Translations under genes and position numbers: made by a program
Shown here: in pieces, positions 1 to 4,897 of the stretch
Position numbering within the stretch: position 1 is the first letter of the stretch
Layout: each line of letters begins with the position of its first letter
Notes under the pieces: model-generated
Seen by the model: only the letters and a program-made list of their open reading frames with translations
The model's database searches: none
What the model was told of the DNA's origin: nothing
Assembly (NCBI GenBank): GCA_030428345.1
Contig: JAUIBM010000283.1
Coordinates: forward strand, 1-5,054
Origin: Alphaproteobacteria bacterium
GTDB taxonomy: Bacteria; Pseudomonadota; Alphaproteobacteria; Rhizobiales; Rhizobiaceae
DNA: 5,054 bases
Direction: 5' to 3'

Positions 1-1480
1 AGACGATATCGCCGCTGTGCAGCATGCCGTCGCGCACGGTGTCGCGGCTTGCGTCCGGGTCGAGGAAATAGCCCTTGAACACCGCCGGACCGCCCAGCAG
101 GATTTCCCCGTCTTCGGCAATCGCGTAATTCGTCCCGTCGACCGGAATGCCGCAGCCTCCGAGCTTGAAATGCCCCTCGCGCTGCACGAAGACGCAGCCC
201 GCGACTTCGGTCATGCCGTATCCCTGGCTGATCGGAAGTCCGAGGATCGAGAAGAAGCGCAGGGTTTCCGGCGACACCGAAGCGCCGGCGCAAAGACGAT
301 GGAATGTGCGGTCGAGGCCGAGATATTTCTGGATGTTGCGGTAAAGGCCCCAGTATCCGACCTGCCATTTCAGCCATGACGAAAAGGAAAGGCGGCCATT
401 GTTCGCCTGACGTTCGTCATCCAGCTTGCGGCCCAGACGCAGCAGATAGCCGGCAATTGCCTGCTGGATGGCGCCGCTTTCGCGCAGGCGGAACTCGAAG
501 CTTTCCTTCAGCTTCTCCCAGATGCGCGGAACGCCGACCATGAAGGTGGGCGCGATCTCGCGGACATTCTCGGACACGGTGTCGATGCTTTCGGCGAAAT
601 TCACCGTTCCGCCAACGACGAGCAGCATCGCCATGGAGTAGCAGCGCTCGGCCGCATGGCAGAGGGGCAGGTAACCCACGGCCTCGAAGCGGTGTTCGGT
701 AGCATGCACGGATCGTGCGTAGTTGTAGGTCGAGTAGACGATGTTGCGATGGGTCAGCATCGCCCCCTTGGGGGGGCCTGTCGTTCCGGAAGTGTAGACC
801 ATCAGCGCGACGTCATCCGGCGAGGTGTCCTCCAGGAGCGCGTCCAGTTGCGCTTCGGCGTCGGCGTTTTCGCGCGCATGGGCGTCGCCCAGTTCCAGCA
901 GCGCCTCGAAGGAAATCAGGCCCGGCCGGTCGTAGTTGCGCATTCCCTTCATGTCGACGCAGGCGATGTGCTGCATCGCGGGCAGGCCGCCGTCCTTCGC
1001 CATGGCGTCCAGGACCTTGTCCGTCTGCTCCTGGTCGCCGCAAACGGCGATCCGCGCCCCGCAATGGCGCGTGATGTATTGCAGCTCCGGCCATGGATTG
1101 GTGGGGTAGATGCCGACCGGAATGGCACCGATCAATTCTGCGCCGAGGTCGGCGAAATACCATTGCGGGGTGTTTTCGCTCGCGATCACGACGCGGTCGC
1201 CGCGCGTGACGCCGAGCGAGAGCAATGCGAAGGCGAACCGGCGCGCCTGGCGATAATAGTGGTTCCAGTCAAAGCGATTCCATACGCCCTGGTCCTTCTC
1301 CCGAAGCGCCAGATCGCCTGGGTGCTTGCGGGCGTGTTCGCACAGCAGGCGGGGCAATGTGGTGTTGCCGGAGGCGAGGGCGTCGCGATCGAAGGGATTG
1401 TGGCCCTCCGGCAGCCGGGTCCTCTCGGCCGCCAGCAGTTCCTGCGCAGGTTCGGCGTCGATCTTTCGCTGGATGGTCAT
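1..1480 (-). CDS. AMP-binding long-chain-type acyl-CoA synthetase (C-terminus outside window)
   Basis: This enzyme activates a carboxylic acid with ATP to an acyl-adenylate and then to an acyl-CoA thioester, in the cytoplasm or at the inner membrane. The first 493 residues are visible. The phosphate-binding loop TSGTTGPPKG is at residues 230-239, the adenine-site motif YGMTE at 421-425, and the ribose-binding SGD at 489-491. LPLCHAAER (271-279) and VGVPRIWEKL (315-324), followed by a long helical insert, resemble the FAA1/FadD15 long-chain synthetase branch (COG1022, usually about 600-650 residues). About 100-150 residues, including the catalytic lysine of the C-terminal lid, should lie left of the window. 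The ATG overlaps the livG stop as ATGA, with GGGGA nine bases upstream, which supports this start and coupled translation. The acyl substrate cannot be read from the sequence; co-transcription with Liv-type ATPases suggests it acts on the imported compound. Confidence 0.95.
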   Translation of the reverse strand, partial: MTIQRKIDAEPAQELLAAERTRLPEGHNPFDRDALASGNTTLPRLLCEHARKHPGDLALREKDQGVWNRFDWNHYYRQARRFAFALLSLGVTRGDRVVIASENTPQWYFADLGAELIGAIPVGIYPTNPWPELQYITRHCGARIAVCGDQEQTDKVLDAMAKDGGLPAMQHIACVDMKGMRNYDRPGLISFEALLELGDAHARENADAEAQLDALLEDTSPDDVALMVYTSGTTGPPKGAMLTHRNIVYSTYNYARSVHATEHRFEAVGYLPLCHAAERCYSMAMLLVVGGTVNFAESIDTVSENVREIAPTFMVGVPRIWEKLKESFEFRLRESGAIQQAIAGYLLRLGRKLDDERQANNGRLSFSSWLKWQVGYWGLYRNIQKYLGLDRTFHRLCAGASVSPETLRFFSILGLPISQGYGMTEVAGCVFVQREGHFKLGGCGIPVDGTNYAIAEDGEILLGGPAVFKGYFLDPDASRDTVRDGMLHSGDIV

Positions 1481-2301
1481 GCGGTCAGTTCCCCAACCAT
1501 GGCGGTCCGGGTGGTTCGCTTGTCGCGGTCCGCTGATTTCGAACCGAGATAGGCTGCGATCACACCGGGATGTTTCTGGACCTCATCCGGCAGGCCCTCG
1601 GTGATCGTGCTGCCGAAATTGAGCGCATGGACCCGGTCGGAAATGTCCATGACCAGATGCATGTCATGCTCGATGAGCAGGACCGCGATCCCGAGCTCGT
1701 CGCGGATGTCGAGGATGAACCGCGCGATATCCTCGGTTTCTTCCTGGTTCATGCCGGCGACGATCTCATCGAGCAGGATCACCTTCGGGTCGGTCGCTAG
1801 GGCGCGTCCCAGTTCGACGCGCTTCTGCTGCCCGTAGGAAAGCGTCCCCACCACCTTGTCGCGGATGTGCTCGATCTCCAGGAATTCGATGATCTGCTCG
1901 CTGCGCTTGCGCGCGAGCACTTCCTCGCGGCGGGGACGCCCGAAATGCAGCACGGCCTCGACGACGCTCGACTTCAGCCGCCAGTGCTGGCCAACCAGAA
2001 TGTTGTCGACGACCGTGCCGTGCTTGAACAGGGCAAGGTTCTGGAACGTGCGGCCGATTCCCATGCGCACGTAATTGTGGGGGGCGACGCGCGCCATGTC
2101 CTGGCCCCGCATCCGGATGCTGCCGCTGGTGACGGGCAGAACGCCGGAGATGAGGTTGAAAAGCGTTGTCTTGCCGGCGCCATTGGGTCCGATGATCGAA
2201 ACGATCTCGCGGTCATTGACCGTGAGGGATACGTTGTCGACCGCCCGCAGGCCGCCGAACGACTTGGATACATTTTCCAGTTCGAGAAGCGGCCCGCTCA
2301 C
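1477..2301 (-). CDS. livG: Liv-type ABC importer ATP-binding protein LivG
   Basis: This is one of two cytoplasmic ATPases that power a branched-chain amino acid (HAAT) family importer. Numbered from the chosen start (274 residues), Walker A GPNGAGKT is at 38-45, the Q-loop glutamine at 87, the signature LSYGQ at 154-158, Walker B with DE at 178-179, and the switch histidine in IEHDM at 212. AGMN after Walker B and the end HPGVIAAYLG are typical of LivG rather than LivF. Position 180, normally proline after the catalytic glutamate, is isoleucine. The start is GTG at 2301: it overlaps the livF stop as GTGA and has GAGGTG (2308-2313) six bases upstream. A GTG nine bases earlier (2310) lies inside that ribosome-binding site and is less likely. 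A tail of roughly 20 residues rich in charge follows the family core (E. coli LivG has 255 residues). The true substrate is probably an organic acid, inferred from the adjacent ligase. Confidence 0.95.
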   Translation of the reverse strand: MSGPLLELENVSKSFGGLRAVDNVSLTVNDREIVSIIGPNGAGKTTLFNLISGVLPVTSGSIRMRGQDMARVAPHNYVRMGIGRTFQNLALFKHGTVVDNILVGQHWRLKSSVVEAVLHFGRPRREEVLARKRSEQIIEFLEIEHIRDKVVGTLSYGQQKRVELGRALATDPKVILLDEIVAGMNQEETEDIARFILDIRDELGIAVLLIEHDMHLVMDISDRVHALNFGSTITEGLPDEVQKHPGVIAAYLGSKSADRDKRTTRTAMVGELTA

Positions 2302-3137
2302 GACAGCCACCTCTTGCGCCGCTTGTAGTGCTTCACATCGCGGTAGCTCTTGCGCTCGCCTCCCTCGGAGAAGCCGAGATAATATTCCTGGACGTCGATG
2401 TTGTTGCGCAGCTTTTCGGCCGGGCCGTCGAGAACGATGCGCCCGTTCTCCATGATGTAGACATTGTCGGCCATGTCCATTGCCTGCATGGCGTTCTGTT
2501 CAACCAGCAGGATCGTCATGTTCATTTCGGTGCGAAGCTGAATGATCGCATCGTAGATGGCGTCGATGATCATCGGGGCGAGGCCGAGCGAAGGCTCGTC
2601 GAGCGCCAGGAGCCGGGGTTCGGCCATCAGCGCCCGACCTACGGCGACCATCTGCTGCTCGCCGCCCGACAGGTAACCGGAAATCTGGCGCCGGCGTTCG
2701 ACCAGGCGCGGAAACAGGTCGTAGACCATCGACATGAGCCGCTTCACCTGGGCCGACGACTTCAGATATCCCCCCATCAGGAGGTTTTCCTCGACCGTCA
2801 GATTGATGAAGAGCTTGCGGCCTTCCGGCACCAGCACGACGCCCTTCTCGACGATCTGCTCTGGCGCCAGGCCATGCAGCAACTCGCCGGCAAAGCGAAT
2901 GCTGCCCTTTTCAAGCTCGCCTTCCTCTCGGTGGAGGGTGCCGGTAAGCGCCTTGAGGACCGTGGATTTGCCCGCGCCGTTCGAGCCCAGCAGCGCAACC
3001 ACGCTTCCTTCCTGCACGGACAGGGAGACGTCGCGCACCGCCTCGACGGCGTCGTCATAGATGATCTGTGCGTTGACGATCTCGAGAAGCGGCGAAACGC
3101 TCCGCTCGCTCGCCGGCGACGCTTGGGTTCCCGTCAT
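2298..3137 (-). CDS. livF: Liv-type ABC importer ATP-binding protein LivF
   Basis: This is the second cytoplasmic ATPase of the importer and would form a heterodimer with LivG. In the 279-residue product, Walker A GSNGAGKS is at 51-58 and VPEGRKLF at 103-110, where Glu replaces the usual Q-loop Gln, as is typical of LivF. The signature LSGGEQQ is at 156-162, Walker B LALDEP at 177-182, the D-loop LGLAP follows, and the switch segment VEQNA is at 212-216 with Gln where most ABC ATPases have His. It is longer than E. coli LivF (237 residues): about 15 residues at the N-terminus precede the fold, and a strongly basic tail (HYKRRKRW near the end) follows. ATG 3137 is preferred over the adjacent GTG 3140 because GGAG (3143-3146) sits five bases before the ATG but only two before the GTG. 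It is the first gene of the operon, with a stem-loop and a possible leader ORF just upstream. Confidence 0.95.
   Translation of the reverse strand: MTGTQASPASERSVSPLLEIVNAQIIYDDAVEAVRDVSLSVQEGSVVALLGSNGAGKSTVLKALTGTLHREEGELEKGSIRFAGELLHGLAPEQIVEKGVVLVPEGRKLFINLTVEENLLMGGYLKSSAQVKRLMSMVYDLFPRLVERRRQISGYLSGGEQQMVAVGRALMAEPRLLALDEPSLGLAPMIIDAIYDAIIQLRTEMNMTILLVEQNAMQAMDMADNVYIMENGRIVLDGPAEKLRNNIDVQEYYLGFSEGGERKSYRDVKHYKRRKRWLS
2307..2314 (-). promoter_or_regulatory. Ribosome-binding site of livG inside livF
   Basis: AGAGGTGG on the minus strand contains GAGGTG, a six-base match to the anti-Shine-Dalgarno consensus, six bases before GTG 2301. It lies within the last codons of livF. It decides between the two possible GTG starts of livG, because the upstream GTG (2310) overlaps the site itself. 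Confidence 0.7.
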
Positions 3138-3142
3138 CACGG

Positions 3143-3146
3143 CTCC
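3143..3146 (-). promoter_or_regulatory. Ribosome-binding site of livF
   Basis: GGAG on the minus strand lies five bases upstream of ATG 3137 and supports that start over GTG 3140. The base of the 3155-3174 stem-loop is eight bases further upstream, so folding could affect ribosome access only indirectly. Confidence 0.55.
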
Positions 3147-3154
3147 ATGCCGAC

Positions 3155-3174
3155 CGCGCTTCGCAAGAAGCGCG
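3155..3174 (-). other. Perfect 8-bp stem-loop in the livF leader
   Basis: CGCGCTTC and GAAGCGCG form a perfect 8-bp inverted repeat around a 4-base centre. In the livF transcript the loop reads UUGC; on the opposite strand it would be GCAA, a GNRA tetraloop. The structure ends 17 bases before the livF ATG. There is no T-run after it on either strand, so it is not a standard intrinsic terminator. It could be an mRNA stability or translation element, or simply a GC-rich palindrome. The pairing is seen directly; the role is unknown. Confidence 0.45.
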
Positions 3175-3185
3175 CCGCCGCCGTT

Positions 3186-3242
3186 TCACAGCATTTCCGG
3201 GCATCGGACGTCATGCAGACCGGGCCTCCCTCCATGCGTCAC
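3186..3242 (-). CDS. Possible 18-codon leader ORF upstream of livF
   Basis: A GTG at 3242 opens an 18-codon frame ending in TGA at 3186-3188. Its product would be MTHGGRPGLHDVRCPEML. The support is a GGAGGA Shine-Dalgarno sequence at 3251-3256, eight bases before the GTG and stronger than that of livF itself. The stop is 11 bases before the 3155-3174 stem-loop, an arrangement that resembles a leader peptide followed by a structured element. There is no run of one amino acid that would suggest classical attenuation, and a purine-rich match plus a short frame can arise by chance. No family is recognised. Confidence 0.2.
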   Translation of the reverse strand: MTHGGRPGLHDVRCPEML

Positions 3243-3470
3243 TCCCCAACTCCTCCAGTCGTCAAAGCGACAGTCATGGAAGTTCGCAATTATCCGACCG
3301 GCTGGCCGGATTTTCTAAAGTGTTATCATAAATTCGGAACCGTTCAATACGCCCGACGAATAAAAAATACGGCGATCCGGTTTATTTGTCGCCCGGAATG
3401 GTCGGTTCCGGTCGCAGGGGATCGCGATCGGGGCTATGCGAAAACGCGAAGGAGTTGTATCGCGAGATTA

Positions 3471-3486
3471 TCTAATATAGATTAGA
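3471..3486. promoter_or_regulatory. AT-rich inverted repeat, candidate operator
   Basis: TCTAAT, a 4-base spacer and ATTAGA form a perfect 6-bp inverted repeat in the AT-rich part of the divergent region. It overlaps a possible -10 element reading toward the hydrolase gene. The symmetry and position fit a dimeric repressor or activator site. I do not recognise it as the binding site of a known regulator, and no regulator gene is present in the window. Confidence 0.3.
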
Positions 3487-3555
3487 ATTATTGACGGGGA
3501 AAGCAGGCAGCGAGGGCGGCGTCAATCGCGGACAGGCGACCCAGCGCCGCCGGGG

Positions 3556-3577
3556 CAGCCTGGGGCGCCAGGGGCTG
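3556..3577 (+). other. GC-rich stem-loop in the leader of the hydrolase gene
   Basis: CAGCCTGG (3556-3563) can pair with CCA and GGCTG (3568-3570 and 3573-3577), giving 8 bp with a 2-base bulge and a GGCG loop, about 60 bases before the hydrolase ATG. The second GGCTGG copy at 3601-3606 and a CTAGA/TCTAG pair (3579-3583, 3597-3601) lie just downstream. No T-run follows, so it is not a terminator. The function is unknown. Confidence 0.3.
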
Positions 3578-3637
3578 GCTAGATCCGGTCCGGGGCTCTA
3601 GGCTGGTGTTTGGCGAAGCGAGCATGGTGTTTTCTTG

Positions 3638-4705
3638 ATGGCGGATATCAAGCCGGGGCGGATTTACGAGGAACTGGAGTTTCCGATCGGGGAGGGTCCG
3701 GACTTCGGTGGAGTTGTCGAGATCGCTCCCGGCCTGCTGTGGCTCAAGCTTCCGCTGCCCTATCGCCTCGACCATGTGAACGTCTATCTGGTGGAGGACG
3801 ATGACGGTTGGGCCGTTATCGACACCGGGATCAACACGCCGCAATCGGTTGCGACCTGGGAAAAGGTCCTGGCCGGCACACTCGCGAATATCAGGATTTC
3901 GCGTGTGATCGTTACCCATTTCCACCCGGATCATATCGGGCTTGCGGGCTGGCTGTGCACGCGGTTCGATGTGCCGCTTCTGACCAGCCAGTCAACCTAT
4001 ATGACCAGCCGGGTGATCTCCTTGGCGCCGCATGAGATGGGTTCGCGGCAGTTTTTCGACTTTTATGCGCGCCATGGCATGAGCGACAATGTGGCGAGCC
4101 TCGTGGCCATTCGAGGCAATGAATACCTTTCCCAGGTCGCCGAATTGCCGATCTCCTTTCTCCGCCTGCTCATGGGCGACCAGCTCAGGATCGGAAAACG
4201 CGATTTCCGGGTCCTGTCCGCCGACGGGCACGCACCCGAACAGATATTGCTCTACTGCCCCGCGGAGCGGATCCTGCTGGCGGCCGACCAGGTGCTGGAG
4301 AAGATCTCGCCGAACATTGGTGTCTATGCGGGCGACCGCAATGGCGACCCGCTTGGGCACTTCCTGCGCAGCCTTCGGTTCATCGCGTCGGAAATCCCCG
4401 ACGACGTTCTTGTCGTTCCGGGCCATCGCCGACCGTTTTACGGATTGCACCTGCGATGCAGGCAGCTCGAGGATCATCACGAATCGCGCTGCGATCTCAT
4501 TCGCGCCGCCTGCGCCGATCGTCCGCACTCGACCGCCGAACTGGTGCCGATTCTTTTCCCCCGCGAACTCGACCCGCACCAGATGGGCTTTGCCTTCACC
4601 GAGACGCTGGCGCATGCGCACAGGCTGGTTCGAAGGGGAGAGATCCGGGAAACAGCCAGGGATGGAAAGGTGCTCTTCGAGCTGACCGGCGCGCCGGCCG
4701 CCTGA
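3638..4705 (+). CDS. Metallo-beta-lactamase-fold metal-dependent hydrolase
   Basis: This is a probable binuclear-metal hydrolase of 355 residues, with no signal peptide or membrane segment, so cytoplasmic. The metal ligands of the fold are all present: the HxHxDH motif at 94-99 (H94, H96, D98, H99), H198 in DGHAPEQ, D217 in AADQ, and H263 in PGHRRPF. The conserved early strand motif ending in DTG is at 62-64. A helical insert of roughly 60 residues (about 125-180) separates the first motif from H198. The last 70 or so residues look helical and may be a winged-helix tail as in LACTB2-like proteins. ATG 3638 is chosen over the adjacent TTG 3635; the Shine-Dalgarno sequence is weak (GGTG at 3625-3628). 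The substrate is unknown. Its position between acyl-CoA genes makes a thioester or ester plausible, but glyoxalase II, lactonase or another activity of the superfamily cannot be excluded. A probable terminator overlaps its stop codon. Confidence 0.93.
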   Translation: MADIKPGRIYEELEFPIGEGPDFGGVVEIAPGLLWLKLPLPYRLDHVNVYLVEDDDGWAVIDTGINTPQSVATWEKVLAGTLANIRISRVIVTHFHPDHIGLAGWLCTRFDVPLLTSQSTYMTSRVISLAPHEMGSRQFFDFYARHGMSDNVASLVAIRGNEYLSQVAELPISFLRLLMGDQLRIGKRDFRVLSADGHAPEQILLYCPAERILLAADQVLEKISPNIGVYAGDRNGDPLGHFLRSLRFIASEIPDDVLVVPGHRRPFYGLHLRCRQLEDHHESRCDLIRAACADRPHSTAELVPILFPRELDPHQMGFAFTETLAHAHRLVRRGEIRETARDGKVLFELTGAPAA

Positions 4706-4720
4706 CGCGCGGCTTTTATT
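4697..4720 (+). terminator. Probable intrinsic terminator overlapping the hydrolase stop codon
   Basis: GCCGC (4697-4701) pairs with GCGGC (4709-4713) around a 7-base loop that contains the TGA stop, and is followed by TTTTATT (4714-4720). A G-T pair may add a sixth step. The stem is short but all GC and the T-rich tail is in the right place. It would separate the hydrolase transcript from the downstream gene, at least partly. Confidence 0.5.
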
Positions 4721-4897
4721 CGGGCTGAGTGCAGCTAAATAAAAAACCGGTCAGATGGATTATTAAATATAACTCTTTCGCCGCCGACCTGTCGGCGCGA
4801 GGGTCATTTCGTCCCCGGCCGGGCTGTGGGGAGAAGCGCAGGATCTGCGCCAGGAGATCGCAGCCACTGCCGGATTTGCCAGAATGGGAGCAAACAC
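4721..4897 (+). promoter_or_regulatory. AT-rich tract and structured leader before the CaiB/BaiF gene
   Basis: No convincing gene is seen here. An AT-rich tract (about 4734-4776) contains TATAAC at 4768-4773, a 5-of-6 match to a -10 element, but no good -35 at normal spacing. Downstream come a perfect 7-bp inverted repeat at 4782-4797 (CGCCGAC/GTCGGCG), a 10-base palindrome at 4814-4823, and a perfect 6-bp stem with a 3-base loop at 4836-4850 (GCGCAG/CTGCGC). None has a T-run. If transcription starts near 4780 the 5' leader would be about 120 bases and well folded. It matches no riboswitch class I recognise. Confidence 0.4.
4886..4890 (+). promoter_or_regulatory. Ribosome-binding site deciding a TTG start
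   Basis: GGGAG lies seven bases before TTG 4898. The next in-frame ATG is 26 codons further on, inside the conserved N-terminal fold, so the TTG is the start that keeps the complete domain. Confidence 0.65.

Larger units (their letters stand above)
3243..3637. promoter_or_regulatory. Divergent intergenic region between livF and the hydrolase gene
   Basis: No convincing gene is seen here. The stretch from about 3260 to 3490 is clearly richer in A and T than the flanking genes and should hold the promoters of the two divergent units. On the minus strand TATGAT (around 3324-3329) is a possible -10 element, but I could not pair it with a good -35 element. On the plus strand TAGAAT (3483-3488) is a possible -10, likewise without a convincing -35. 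From about 3495 to 3605 the sequence turns very GC-rich and contains a hairpin and a repeated GGCTGG. Exact promoter positions cannot be assigned by reading alone. Confidence 0.5.

Noticed and set aside
656..1552. Plus-strand open frame of 298 codons across the ligase gene
   Set aside because: It is opposite the ligase reading frame, which carries every expected AMP-binding motif; the plus-strand product shows no known domain.
3292..3314. ATCCG/CGGAT stem followed by TTTTCT on the plus strand, like a terminator
   Set aside because: No plus-strand gene ends here, the stem has a mismatch, and the T-run is interrupted; on the minus strand the T-run would be on the wrong side.
3420..3429. GATCGCGATC palindrome
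   Set aside because: A short GC-containing palindrome in an intergenic region is expected by chance, and no second copy or flanking symmetry was seen.
2328..3485. Plus-strand open frame of 385 codons opposite livF and the intergenic region
   Set aside because: It mirrors the LivF codons and continues by chance into non-coding DNA; no ribosome site or domain supports it.
3491..3601. TTG-started 36-codon plus-strand frame before the hydrolase
   Set aside because: There is no Shine-Dalgarno sequence and the frame is made of GC-rich codons with no recognisable product.
3488..3934. Minus-strand open frame of 148 codons antisense to the hydrolase start
   Set aside because: It overlaps a gene with clear catalytic motifs, has no recognisable domain, and long antisense frames are common in GC-rich coding DNA. 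The part outside the hydrolase shows no ribosome site or family match.
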